The notes beneath the pieces are model-generated. The model was not told the DNA's origin and ran no database searches. It was given only the letters and a program-made list of their open reading frames with translations. Of a DNA stretch of 64,000 nucleotides, positions 12,081 to 22,654 are shown in pieces (position 1 is the stretch's first letter; every line of letters starts with the position of its first letter). Position numbers and translations under genes: made by a program. The stretch is from assembly GCA_015178975.1 (NCBI GenBank), contig WHVD01000023.1, positions 248,001 through 312,000 on the forward strand. The letters run 5' to 3'. This stretch comes from Hysterangium stoloniferum. Its lineage: Eukaryota; Basidiomycota; Agaricomycetes; Hysterangiales; Hysterangiaceae.

Positions 12081-14881
12081 TGTGAGGTATCAGCCTCATC
12101 TCATAATATTCTCTTAATTTTCTGTGAATTATTTAATATTTTCTCAAATTTATTGTATTTTTATTATATTTTTATTGTGAAATATAAGGCCTAATTCCTT
12201 TTAACTTCACATAATAATAGCATATACAGTAGATGTTCTCACAATGCATGATGTCAGTACAGCTACTTCTATGATGCACTATTAGGAATATGCACTCGCA
12301 GCCAAGTGTGACATTAAATGACTATGTGACTGTGATGAGTCACAACCTGTCTTGCCGCTGCCAAACCACCTGTCCAAGGTTGCTTGCTTCAAACTGGCAC
12401 CCTCTATCTTCTTCATCTCAATTCTAAACTGCCACAAATGTCGAGAGAGGTCAACTGCAGTGTCTGGTGTACCGTGAGTGATGCAAACCCTCTCCATCCT
12501 TTCACACAACTGAATGATCTCCCCCAGGCTCATCTCTGGCTGTGAATGGCCGCCCATGACCTCTGAGTCTTCTTTATCTGATTCAATCTCCACAACCTCC
12601 ACACATCTGACAGCCTCCTCATAGTTAACCTGTGAAACAATGGCCTCATCACCACCTTCAAACCTGTAAACCGAATGTCACACTTCCATTTCTTCAACTG
12701 GATTCAGCATTTTGTCCAGTGTGAGTGGTGTCCCAATGATTTGTTTGCGTTGCTTGAGGTTGTCAATGGCTGCTAAAAGGTCTCGTTCAGCATCAGAGAG
12801 TTGTACAGGAGTAGTGGTTGTGATGGCTGCTTGACCTGGAATGGTGGACAACTCAGAGAAGATAAATTGAGTGAGATTGCAGCCGAAAATCTTGAGGGTG
12901 AATACATTGAGTCCTTCCAAAGCCTTTGGAATGTCATTTTCTGCATCCATAACAACTTTTAGCACAGGATCCCAGTCAGCTGTGATGTAATGATTTGTGA
13001 GAACACCACAAAGTTGATGTTCAGCGTCTGGCAGTGAGATCTCATTGGATGTTGCAAATGCATGCACCACCATCCAGGCCTTCATGTCCATCATTGGTGA
13101 AAGATGAGAGGTTGTTGCGATATTGTGAATGTGACTATGAGTGTTGATTTTGCTTTCAGGCTGGATTTTTGTGAAATTCCAGCAGTTAACAATTGTTGTC
13201 GCCTTCACGTCATTCCATGCCTCCATTACCAACATCATAGCCTCGAGTAAATCAATTTTGTAGATCTCCCTTGCTCCTACTTCATCAAGTTTGATTGCCC
13301 GGAGACAGAAAGCTTTCAAGTAGAGTGCCTTCATGGTACAAATAATGCCTGCATTATCTGGTTGGATATGTGAGGTGAGGTTGGGCTCAAAGTATTCGAG
13401 ATCAATGTTTTGAGGCTTGTAGTTGATATGATGTCCTGAAAAATTGTCCAGGAGCAGGCAAATATGCCTGTTCTGATGATGCATGTTCATATCAAGCAAT
13501 TTAATCCACCTGTAAAGATACATTAAGTATACCTGTTCATTGGATTTGACATAATTAATCATACTCCTCGAATATTTCTCTTGTCATCCAAGCCTTCTTG
13601 TTGTTGTGATAATAAACACCACAAGCTTGTGGGGATTTTCCCTTGAAGCAGCAGGGATTCTTGTACTTTCCAATAAAGAGAATTGGCAGTTTCTTACTAC
13701 CATCTGCATTACAGCCCAGTCCCAATGTGATCTGAAATTTATCCTTTTTTTTTCCACTCATCTGCTCTGTTGCAAGACCACAGTCAGGTGGTGCACTACA
13801 AATGATAATTAGACAACTGCTGCCCATGAAATGCATTGACTTACAAAGCAAACAGACTTGTTTCATCAAAATTGAAGCGATCCCTTGAAGAGCACTTAGC
13901 CAAGATACCCCTGAGGTGGACTCTCTCAGCTTCCACAGCAGCCAAATCAACAGATCCAGCCTCACCATGTCTATGATACTCCTTGATACCATAGGCCTTC
14001 TTAAATTTTGGAATCCAGCCATCACCCTTCAACTGCTCTTCCTCAGGGACACCAAAGTCATTCTCGAACTTTGCTCACTTGGCTATAAGCATAGGGCCAT
14101 TAACTGTCTCTTGCTTCTCCTCCATATACTTGACCCATAGGAACAGGGCACGCTCCACATCTGGTTGTGTGACAATGCGCTGCCGCTTCATTGATAATGC
14201 ATTTGGATACTCATGAATGTGAGCCTCGAGATTCTGCCTATGTATCCCAAAGTTTGTGGGAAAGTGTTGACTGATCAAACATAAGATAAGGGCGCCCTCA
14301 GGGCAAGTCTTGAAATGCTGGACAACAGCATCTTGTGAAATGCCTGGGTGGGCATCAATATATGTATGCAAAGACTGACATCCAGTCATGCAAGGTAAGG
14401 TTGCTGTGCCTTTGTGATGAAGCAGTTTGGGTGGAGCTCTTGGGAGAATTCTTGTTTATGACTTGATGGGCTTTATGAGGCTTATAGGGAGCATGCTCAG
14501 TGCAGGGCTTCCATTTAAGCTGTGAGACATTTTGTATGACAGGCATGGGTACAGAACTTGGCACTAGGGAAAGATTCTCAGAAGCACTGTTGCTTAGATA
14601 ATGTGACCCAAATATGGAAATGCCTAATCTGACAATGCATAATTGTACACAAATTTAGATGCATTATGCAATATGCAAACCCCAGTACTAAGTCACTACT
14701 AACCAATGTGGTTTCAGATGAAATCTGATGCAATGTTAGAATCATGCATGGTGAGGTCATGCATTGTGAGAACATCTACTGTATGAGCTCATATAATGCT
14801 ATTATATCTTATTTATTTTATTATAATTTTTAACTAATTATTTATATTTTATTTACTTAGTTATTGCTTTTCAGCACATTG
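12081..14881 (-). mobile_element. pogo-type DNA transposon, defective
   Basis: The ends TGTGAGGTATCAGC (12081) and the reverse of TGTGCTGAAAAGCA (near 14877) also bound a 250 bp internally deleted derivative at 51463-51714, which defines the element's limits. It encodes a pogo/Fot1-like transposase on the minus strand. Its left end lies directly after CCATC, a pentamer repeated at 18845-18849 where the host LTR resumes. Confidence 0.72.
12282..14564 (-). pseudogene. pogo/Tigger-like transposase (CENP-B HTH plus DDE), broken
   Basis: Reading leftwards from 14564: a CENP-B-type helix-turn-helix (ERALFLWVKYMEE...), then a DDE domain with Asp in FNFDET, LLLDNFSGH and IQPDN, ending in ATLDRWFGS as is common in pogo transposases. 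Two short introns fit: one after DETSLFA (GTAAGT to GTAG near 13840, restoring APPDCGLAT) and one before WIKLLD (near 13500). Damage includes a small ATAT-like insertion shifting the frame near 14370, a TGA at 14075-14077 and another near 12678, both where Arg (CGA) would be expected. The family assignment is firm; activity is unlikely. Confidence 0.85.
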
Positions 14882-14951
14882 TTTTGCTTCAATGTGCGCA
14901 TTTTTGGAGTCACGTGACCTATTAGATAAGCCTCCGGTGTCGGGATATCAC

Positions 14952-15128
14952 ATTGATCGGACAAATACAATTTGCCCAGATTCTTTAGCGATCGTAGGTC
15001 TCACCTAGTGTCACTGTGTGACAATCTCCCCTTATTGTTCACTGGTGTCTTTTCCTTCTCTTCGTCTCTGTTCCTTCATCTCCCATCTCACAGGATGCTT
15101 ACAGCATCTTCAACAGTACTTTTTATTT
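14952..15128 (+). repeat. Split direct repeat A1
   Basis: Begins ATTGATCGGACAAATAC, ends CTTTTTATTT. Matches 17692-17868 with only a few substitutions. Confidence 0.88.
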
Positions 15129-15226
15129 GTTGAACCTCTGAACTCGAAGGAGCAGGACGACCGGCGGGCCACTTCGTTGGCCACACGATATTTACGATAC
15201 GGCACATTCGGCCACTGCTGGCTTCG

Positions 15227-17509
15227 ATGGGTAGCCCATTTACTCGCAGAAGTAACAGCAACCGGCAGCGCTCCAAGCTCTTTTTGCCATGCCCGCCCCG
15301 GCTAGTGATCCAAGACCCACTCAGCTTCACTCGACTTTATGCTGGTGTGCGCCAGCGTTCGCGCCGCTTCAAGCCTACACGCCGCCACACCCACTCTCTC
15401 GGTGCCGAGCGAGGACAACGTTTAAGTCCGCTCCTCTATGACGAGTCTGCAGCACCCCCTAATATTGCCGGCCCACCTGTGCCCGGCTTCCCAGTGGAGG
15501 ACGTCCTTCCCTCCCGGGATGGCTCTCGCTCATCCCAGCCACCTCCCGATGGCTCTCGCTCATCCCAACCACCTCCCGATGGCTCTCGCTCATCCCAGCC
15601 ACCTCCCGATGGCTCTCACTCATCCCAGCCACCTCCCGATAGCTCTGGTCTATCCGCTGACAGCCCTTGCCTGTCCCCTGAAGTTCGCATTACTTCACCT
15701 CGCAGCGCCGAGCCACTGCTCCTCTCCATCGAGTCAATGGCGCAACCCTCTTGGACATCTGCACTAGCATCGTCCCCTGCTGATGGCGACTTCCTGCTTC
15801 CCCATGCTCATCTCTTTCCCCCTCGAAAGACTCCCCCGCCACGCCCCAACTCTGATCCCTGTGTCAATGTCTGTCCAGATGACGCATCTACGCTGCCCCG
15901 CGTATCTTCTACCCTCAACCGAGATGCTTGGGCCTTTTTCTTAGCAGATTATCCGGACCGACCGTTTGTAGCTGCCCTATTGCATATTATTGACCATGGC
16001 TGTAACATCGGTTTCAGTGGTGACAAGGCATGTAGCCAATCATGCCCAAATCTTCCTACCGCTTCTTCCTTTCCCGATGCCGTTACTTCTGATATTAATA
16101 TCCAGCTGGAGCGTGGACGACTCCGAGGTCCATTCCCATCCCCACCTTTACCTCATTTCCGCTCCTCACCACTTGGTGTTGCTACACGAAAGCATTCGAC
16201 TAAACTTCGCCGGATCCATCATCTATCTTGGCCTCGTGGCTCCTCAGTCAATGATGGTATACCAGATTCCGAAGCACATATTACTTATGATATGTTTCAG
16301 ACTGCCGTAGCTGATCTCCTTGAGTCTGGCCCGGGATCAGTCATGCTCAAATTGGATCTCGAACAAGCCTTTCGCCACATTCCCATCCGGCCAGCTGATT
16401 GGCCACTGTTGGGTTTCCATTGGGAAGGGAATTTTTATTATGAGCTATTCCTTATGTTTGGGCTGTGTTCAGCTCCATATATCTTCAACTTATTCGCCGA
16501 GGGTCTCCACTGGATCCTGTACCGCCACCTTCCGGCCCTCATTCAGCATTACTTGGACGACTTTTTGCAGATTTTCAAACCTCATACCCCACTTCCTCTC
16601 ATCCATTCAGCTCTCGAATGGACCCGTGGCTTAGCAGATGCCCTTGGTCTCCGTTTCCAAGAATCTAAGATTGAGGGACCATCAACATGCCTCGAATACT
16701 TAGGCATTGAACTCGATTCCGTGGCTATGGAAGCTCGTCTACCTGCAGGTAAACTGACGTATCTGTCAAACCTTCTCTTCAAATGGCAGGCCAAGACGCA
16801 TTGCACTCTCCATGAGTTGCAGGAACTAACCGGGTTCCTTCAATTCTGCTCCCAGATCATCCCTTTCTCCAAAGCCTTCATGCGCTCACTGTTTGACTTC
16901 TCAGCATCATTTACCTCCCATTTTGCACGCCGCCGTCTTACTCGCCCTGCACGTCGAGACATTACTTGGTGGGCTACTTATGCCCCCGGTTGGAATGGAG
17001 TCCATTTCATCTCCCCTTCCCGACCTACCCTCCACATCTTCACCGATGCTAGTGGCGCGAAGGGTGTGGGTGGTGTTTTTGGCAATAAATGGTTTTCTTG
17101 TCGGGTTCCCCATCATTATTCAGGTGCTGACATCCAAGTTAAAGAATTTTATGCCATTATTCATGCTATTTTATGCTGGGGTCCTCATTTCCGGGGCCAT
17201 CGCGTTATATTTCATACTGATAACCAAAATGTACATTCCGCTATTACAAAGCTCTCCATCCGCTCACCTCCCACTATGGAACTCTTGCGTCAATTCCTTG
17301 GGCTTGCATCCCAACTTGACTTCACTTTCGAGCCTGAATGGCTTCCTTCCAAGGACAATTCCATTGCCGATGCCGCCTCTCGCTTTGAATTCACACTCAT
17401 GTTCTCCATCGCCCCCAACCTTAATCTCAAGGCTTCCCCCAAGGTTCTTTCTCTCAAATCAACCTGCCACCCTACCACAACTCGCCCTACCATTTCCGTC
17501 ATCTCCTAA
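15227..17509 (+). CDS. DIRS-order reverse transcriptase-RNase H protein
   Basis: Open frame of 760 residues. The N-terminal third is Pro/Ser-rich with a 10-residue repeat (DGSRSSQPPP, about residues 97-140). The RT core follows: LKLDLEQAFRHIPI (first Asp), FGLCSAPYIFN and HYLDDF (catalytic DD, about residue 447). RNase H has TDASGAKGVGG, VKEFYAI, HTDNQN and LPSKDNSIADAASR. The Leu in YLDD and the RNase H style are typical of DIRS/Ngaro elements rather than gypsy. The ORF is uninterrupted, so the protein could still be made; the ATG choice in the low-complexity N-terminus is uncertain. It is flanked by A1 and B1 repeats. No gag-like or recombinase ORF was found. Confidence 0.88.
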   Translation: MGSPFTRRSNSNRQRSKLFLPCPPRLVIQDPLSFTRLYAGVRQRSRRFKPTRRHTHSLGAERGQRLSPLLYDESAAPPNIAGPPVPGFPVEDVLPSRDGSRSSQPPPDGSRSSQPPPDGSRSSQPPPDGSHSSQPPPDSSGLSADSPCLSPEVRITSPRSAEPLLLSIESMAQPSWTSALASSPADGDFLLPHAHLFPPRKTPPPRPNSDPCVNVCPDDASTLPRVSSTLNRDAWAFFLADYPDRPFVAALLHIIDHGCNIGFSGDKACSQSCPNLPTASSFPDAVTSDINIQLERGRLRGPFPSPPLPHFRSSPLGVATRKHSTKLRRIHHLSWPRGSSVNDGIPDSEAHITYDMFQTAVADLLESGPGSVMLKLDLEQAFRHIPIRPADWPLLGFHWEGNFYYELFLMFGLCSAPYIFNLFAEGLHWILYRHLPALIQHYLDDFLQIFKPHTPLPLIHSALEWTRGLADALGLRFQESKIEGPSTCLEYLGIELDSVAMEARLPAGKLTYLSNLLFKWQAKTHCTLHELQELTGFLQFCSQIIPFSKAFMRSLFDFSASFTSHFARRRLTRPARRDITWWATYAPGWNGVHFISPSRPTLHIFTDASGAKGVGGVFGNKWFSCRVPHHYSGADIQVKEFYAIIHAILCWGPHFRGHRVIFHTDNQNVHSAITKLSIRSPPTMELLRQFLGLASQLDFTFEPEWLPSKDNSIADAASRFEFTLMFSIAPNLNLKASPKVLSLKSTCHPTTTRPTISVIS
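15514..15643 (+). repeat. 30-bp in-frame tandem repeat in the RT ORF
   Basis: Four near-perfect copies of a 30 bp unit containing GATGGCTCTCGCTCATCCCA, plus a partial fifth, each coding 10 residues. It lies in the disordered N-terminus. Confidence 0.9.
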
Positions 17510-17585
17510 CAACATCGGGTCTTCATGGCAGCATTCACAGATCGCTTCTCCCAGTCCTCCGGCCTTTCTAAGCTCTGCCCCGTTT

Positions 17586-17691
17586 GGCCCGCGCCTGTTG
17601 CCATGGATGCCTGTCTGTCATCTGTGGTTGCAGCCGGCTCCCGCTTTAGACCGCAACATGATGTTGTTCACCAGACCGGAGTGAGATAAAG
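17586..17691 (+). repeat. Split direct repeat B1
   Basis: From GGCCCGCGCCTGTTGCC to GAGTGAGATAAAG; repeated at 17936-18041 with one visible difference. Confidence 0.88.
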
Positions 17692-17868
17692 ATTGATCGG
17701 ACAAATACAATTTGCCCGGATTCTTTAGCGATCGTAGGTCTCACCTAGTGTCACTGTGTGACAATCTCCCCTTATTGTTCACTGGTGTCTTTTCCTTCTC
17801 TTTGTCTCTGTTCCTTCGTCTCCCATCTCACAGGATGCTTACAGCATCTTCAACAGTACTTTTTATTT
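17692..17868 (+). repeat. Split direct repeat A2
   Basis: Second copy of A1, directly abutting B1. Confidence 0.88.
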
Positions 17869-17935
17869 CCCACCCACCATCCCTCTTTTCTTTGCCACTA
17901 CTGTTTTCTTTGTACCTTAGCTAGTCTCATGTAGC

Positions 17936-18041
17936 GGCCCGCGCCTGTTGCCATGGATGCCTGTCTGTCATCTGTGGTTGCAGCCGGCTCCCACTTTAGA
18001 CCGCAACATGATGTTGTTCACCAGACCGGAGTGAGATAAAG
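17936..18041 (+). repeat. Split direct repeat B2
   Basis: Second copy of B1; taken as the right end of the Ngaro/PAT-like element. Confidence 0.86.
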
Positions 18042-18057
18042 ACAAGTCACGAATGTG

Positions 18058-18844
18058 ACTGTAACAACTACTCGAGTTATAATTTGATTCCGCCGACTCA
18101 TCAAATGCTTCCGTCCCGGGACCGCGGCCTTGAACCTTCATGTTCAAGCCAAAGGTTGGAACCCTTGTCTCAGAGAGGGGAATCACATGGTAAATAAAGG
18201 GTAAAAAAAAGTAGAATATGAGGTCATTATGACCTAAATAATGACCTGATAAAGTAAATAAATGATTAAATATTTAGTTATCAAAATGTATATAAGGAGG
18301 GCCAAGTTTCCAATAAAATCAATCTATCACACACCCCAGCCTCACAGCTACCCTTTAGGCTTATTAATTACATAATAAACCTAATAAGTATTACTGAAAT
18401 CCCTGCCAATCCTAGATTATTCAAGGCCCAGCCCTAAGTTTATTGAATTAATCAAGTACAAGCACTCAAATAATCCAACACACATTATTTTCTCTATTAA
18501 TAAATTATTTAACACCTTGTTAAATAACTATTAATAGTTACAAATAGGCATACAAGAATCCGAAGCTTTGTATCAAGTCTCTGCTAAGTTACTGCATATA
18601 TACTCAGCTTCTAGCCCCTATTCTCAAGGAATAGTTCTTTTATTTGCTAAAAGAGTCATATATTGTTCTATTGAACCTTTCAATAATCAAAACAAGCATT
18701 GATTTGAGTTGTTTAAGCTTAATAGCACAGCTCATTAATCTATCAGTATTTAAATTACTGGACCTTTGCTTGTTTTATTGTTGAAGCTCTGTGACACTAT
18801 AGCATATATTGAGCTATCTAAGAGAAACCCCTGAATACATTACA
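18058..18844 (+). repeat. LTR-like segment with TATA box
   Basis: Begins TGTAACAAC and ends CATTACA, i.e. TG...CA. GTATATAAGGAGG near 18288 resembles a TATA box and CAATAAAATC follows. The right flank CCATC (18845-18849) duplicates 12076-12080. The left end has no matching duplication, so the assignment is tentative. Confidence 0.45.
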
Positions 18845-19036
18845 CCATCTCAGCTGTACCATACCTTTCTGGTAATTATTCTGCTACCATGTTCCTTGTA
18901 CTAATATCCCCGGAACTTCCCCAGACCTATTACCTGGGGACTCCCATGGGACAATTCCCAGAAGAAAGTGTGTGTTTGGAATAATTACCAGAAACCTCCA
19001 TGGGACTATCCATGGATCTTTGTTTGGAACTTAACA
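18845..19036 (+). repeat. Right part of the split solo LTR begun at 11243
   Basis: Aligns with 59166-59361 of the related LTR (CTGGTAA.TATTCTG, CCATGGA.CTTTG, AACTTAACA). It is followed by TAAAC (19037-19041), matching the flank at 11238-11242. Confidence 0.8.
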
Positions 19037-19525
19037 TAAACAAACAAGTAAATACTTGTCAGCAGACAAGTTACCAAATGTGGAACAAGGGGAAGATACA
19101 GAAGATGCAGGAACTATAATGTTCTGTAGTTGGAGGTCAGAGTCGGATGTTGAGGTGGAAGTCGGATCAGGGTGTAAAGTTGGATGTGTTAGATAATAAC
19201 AGATATTGAAGTATCTGAGAATGGGTCGTAACAGTACCCTCCTGTTAGGCTGAAGTCCCATAGAGGTGATTATGTACTAAGTATTGAACTGTTGGTTATG
19301 TGTTATGTGTCATGAAATTATGCAAAATTGGAAGTGGAGAGTTTCGGCTACTGATCTGAGTATAAAAATGTCCAAATATTCAAATTTTGATTTTCTTTCT
19401 TGAACCATGACTTGCATTCAATTTGCTATCCATTATTTGCCACTACTCTGGAAGATTCAGATGCCAAAATTGCCATACTCATAAAAATGTCAAAGGTCGA
19501 GGAACTTCAATGAAAATGACAAAGG

Positions 19526-19717
19526 ATGGAGGAGTTGAAGTGGCAACAAGAGGAGAAGGAGAGAGAGTTGATGCAGGAATTGAAGGAGGTGGAAGAGGTG
19601 GAAAAAGAGGTGGAGGAAAAAAGGAAGGTGTGGTTGTGCAAAGTGATGGAGGATTGGAAGTTGAGGGAAGAAGTGGAGAAAAAACAGCAGGATGCTGAGG
19701 TGGCAGAAAACAAGTGA
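19526..19717 (+). CDS. Coiled-coil fragment, probably N-terminal part of the interrupted ORF below
   Basis: 63 residues of Glu/Lys/Trp-rich heptad-like sequence (ELMQELKEVEEVEKEVEE), predicted coiled coil. It lies upstream of, and in the same direction as, the Cys-rich ORF at 20667. The two may be parts of one gag-like or domesticated protein that solo LTRs broke up. There is no homologue I can name; a stop ends it at 19717. Confidence 0.35.
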   Translation: MEELKWQQEEKERELMQELKEVEEVEKEVEEKRKVWLCKVMEDWKLREEVEKKQQDAEVAENK

Positions 19718-19874
19718 GGGAGATAAGGGAGGGGAAGGTAAGTGAAAACAACAATGTTCCATGTTTCTTCCAATAACAATTGAATGCAGTGAAGAGCTGA
19801 GGAGGTGGAAGTGGAGGGAGAAGCTGGGCCTTTGAGTCCAAAAGTAAGTGATTCTGTAAGAGTTCGGGACATGA

Positions 19875-20617
19875 TGTTAAGAACTGAAAACTGACTGATG
19901 TCAGTTGGCCGACAGGGACCGATTGGAAGGACTTGGCTTCAGCTTATGTGCTGCGCCCTCGCAAATGTCCGTTGAGTGTCCTTAAATTTCGGGTGGGCGA
20001 AGACTAATCCTAACAAGTTCCTTTTGGCGAGATACCAATTGGGACCGAAGGTTAAGTCAAGTGTCAGGCCAAGGGTCGGTGACTGAGAGTGGATGAGTGC
20101 ACATGAAGGCGGATGAGGGGATCCTTAGTACAAGACTGCTAGAGGTGTAAGAGGGTATTCTGAGTCGATATTCTGATTGCCTACTAACTACAACTACAGC
20201 GGGTTCATATACAAGTATCAGGCATCTAGAAAATACTAACTAGGAGAAGAGCGGAACAAGGTATTGACAATAAGCTTGACTAGGAATGGGAGGTTTATGA
20301 TTAGTTCGGAGGCCGAAGAGGTAACCAAGAGCGGAATTACAGGAAAAGGAAATAGTTCGAGGGTTACAAGTATATATAGACATATGTGAAACATACAGTA
20401 GGATAGAACAGATCATGATAATAAAAGGGATGTATCAAAAGTTTAACCAGATAGTACAAGTATATTTTGATGTGGGCGTAAACAGAGTTTGATCATCGTG
20501 AAAGCATACATCAGCATCAGGGGCGATGGTTTCCGATGTGGTAACTTGAGTGATAACTTGAATCGTTGATAGGTGGCGCTAACCTCGGGGCCGAATGGCT
20601 GTGACATGGTCATAACA
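19875..20617 (-). repeat. Solo LTR (TGTTAYGACC family), minus orientation
   Basis: Runs from TGTTAAGAAC (19875) to GGTCATAACA (20617), flanked on both sides by CATGA, a 5-bp target duplication. Same family as 36870-38332. Confidence 0.85.
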
Positions 20618-20666
20618 CATGACTAATTTCTGAAACAGAAACAAAAAGTTCAAAGCTCCAGGATGG

Positions 20667-21891
20667 ATGGAAACTGTCCATGATAATCTGTGTTATCAGT
20701 GCTCAATTCAGAACTTGACTTGTTGGAAGCAGAAGGTAAAATGGGGCAGAACTTGCTACCCTTGTATGGTACTCAAACTTCCATGCACTCTCACCGTGAA
20801 GAGGGCTCTGAAAGGTGAGAAGGCTCAGAAAATTGACAATGTGGAAAGCTCAGGAAAGGCCAAGACTGTGGAGGCTGAGTAGTTCTAGCATCACACTTCT
20901 CAAAGACACGGTGGATGGGTTGGTGTTTATCAGGATGGAACTGATGAAGATGCAGGATGCTCTGGAGCACCATAATGAGATCCAGGAAAACAGTTTCTGG
21001 TCATTGACTGTGAAGAGTGGTGGAAGTTCTAGCCATTCTATATACGAAGAATATCGACTGTTTAGGTACGACACGACAATGTACATATTGACTATCTAAG
21101 TCTAATACAGGCCAAACATGTATTGACTGTTTAGTTCAATATGGTTGAGTGAATTAGCTATCTAAAGTAGAATAGAAAGCTAAAACGAATAAAGGAGAAT
21201 CGACTGTAAAGTACAATTCTGAATGACTGCTTGAGTGTTGAAGAGAATAATGAGAGAGTCAAATAACAGAGTAGTGTGGATGTAGCCCATGCAGATTGAG
21301 ATAATGGTTCGAGTTTCAACTAGTATAGTTTGAAACTCTGATTGCGCTAGTAGTTAAAGCCCATCTGTGATGGTCGAGACAATACCCCAATCACAACTTA
21401 CAGGACACTAACTGGGTGTCTGGGTAAGTTATGGTTGCGGGGTAAAAAGTGTCTCCATTTGGTGCCAAGTGCACCCACAAGTATACACAGAGCTTTGAAC
21501 TAATGAAATGGTGCAATATTTGAAGAATATAAAGGATAGAAAAATATGAATAAAATATGTAAAATATAAATAAAATAAAAGGAGTGTTTTACCACAATGA
21601 AACTGTGGTAAAAGCATACCCTTCACATTGACCTGGAATTTCTGGAGGCAGAATGAATTCCTGGAGAAGGTAATGGGCAGCATTGGCATTATTGCAGTTT
21701 CTGAAAGGTTTGCTGATAAGGGAAGGGATGAGCTGAATGATCCATTGGTGGATATTGTCAAGAAAAGTTGGGTGTCAGGAGAAAAGTTGGAAAGTGAAGA
21801 TGGGGAGGTGCAGGAAATGGTGGAGAGTGCAGAGAGTGTGGATGATATGGGAGTTGAGGGCTTGGAGTGCCAGAAACATTATGTTGATTGA
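20667..21891 (+). pseudogene. Cys-rich/coiled-coil protein ORF interrupted by a solo LTR
   Basis: The first part (20667-20882) has paired cysteines: CYQCSIQNLTCW and CYPCMVLKLPC, a C-x2-C...C style seen in retroelement Gag-like or Zn-cluster-like mushroom proteins. A frame change then leads to a helical part (LVFIRMELMKMQDALEHH) ending at FWSLT, where an LTR with TTGAC duplications enters (21009-21627). After it the frame resumes (WNFWRQNEFLEK to KHYVD, stop at 21891). Removing the LTR and one TTGAC joins the two halves in frame. The upstream LTR at 19875-20617 interrupts the same gene further 5'. Function unknown; Gag-like is a guess. Confidence 0.5.
21009..21627 (-). repeat. Solo LTR (TGTGAGGAGTATGC family), minus orientation
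   Basis: From TGTGAAGAGTGGTGG to AAGCATACCCTTCACA, flanked by TTGAC (21004-21008 and 21628-21632). Same family as 38870, 55170 and 57873. Confidence 0.88.
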
Positions 21892-21990
21892 TCTTAACTT
21901 GCAATATATTTTTTATATCTTGAACTTGAAATTGTGTGAAAGAGTGTCAGATTGGAAGTGTCAGAAAACAGACACAGAAGAAAAATGGAG

Positions 21991-22080
21991 GGAATCAGAG
22001 TAACAATAAAGGTCCAGGTTTGCTTGGATAAGCTGTGTGGAAGTTGGTAACAATTTCCATAGTGTGACCAAGTTCCATGG
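21991..22080 (-). pseudogene. C-terminal tail of the chromovirus chromodomain (detached)
   Basis: Minus-strand reading from 22080 gives ELGHTMEIVTNFHTAYPSKP and then GPL before a stop. F-H-x2-YP-x-KPGP is the usual tail after a gypsy/chromovirus chromodomain. It continues in frame from 59362 (LVKWAGYKGTDEETS) if everything between 22081 and 59361, with one CATGG, is removed. Confidence 0.72.
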
Positions 22081-22654
22081 TGTCAGGAACTGGAAGACCC
22101 ACCGGCCTCTGGGCCCCCGGACCCCATCCTACATGCTCCCGACCCTCTATATTGTATAGTTACAACCGGAATTCCTGCTGGAGCCCGCACATCAACTTGT
22201 TTATGCCTGACTCTCTGTACGCACCCACCTGTCTGCACCTAACCCTCTGTGTCTCATACACCAGTCCTCAGACTCCACCGGACTCCGGACTCCACTCTAT
22301 GTACACCCGACACTCTGTGTCTTATGTACCAGTCACCGGACTCCGACCAGACTCCTGGAACCCCTCTAACAGAGCATAGAACCCCGCTCCTGTTATGACC
22401 TGTCTCTGCGTCTCACACACCAGTCATCGGAAAACCCACCGGACTCCACCAGACCTCCTGCACATCAAACCTGTCTATACCCAACACTATCTTGTGCACC
22501 AAGTCACCGGACTCTGACCGGACTTCTGGAACCCCTCTAACTGAGCCCCACTCCAGTTATGGTTAAATGACCTGTCATGATTCGTTCTCCACTCCCATTC
22601 CGTTCCATCCCTAATTCCCAGTTTAGTATTTACTTGTTTCATTTTATGTTTAAT
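22081..22654 (+). repeat. Left half of a solo LTR split by about 36 kb
   Basis: Starts TGTCAGGAACTGG after CATGG (22076-22080) and follows the 11243 LTR to TTTAATAGT, where a truncated Tc1 end begins. The missing remainder is at 58864-59361, which ends CTTAACA and is followed by CATGG. The two halves sum to about 1.07 kb, close to the 1.03 kb of the other copy. Confidence 0.8.

Larger units (their letters stand above)
14952..18041 (+). mobile_element. Ngaro/PAT-type retroelement with split direct repeats, lacking a recombinase ORF
   Basis: The order is A1 (14952-15128), RT-RNaseH ORF, B1 (17586-17691), A2 (17692-17868), spacer, B2 (17936-18041). A1/A2 (177 bp) and B1/B2 (106 bp) are near-identical and B1 touches A2, which is the split-direct-repeat plan known for PAT and Ngaro elements of the DIRS order. 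The expected tyrosine recombinase and methyltransferase are absent: only about 75 bp separate the RT ORF from B1. This is therefore an internally deleted, non-autonomous copy. Confidence 0.82.

Noticed and set aside
19479..19872. Ser/Pro/Phe-rich minus-strand ORFs
   Set aside because: Antisense shadow of the purine-rich coiled-coil segment.
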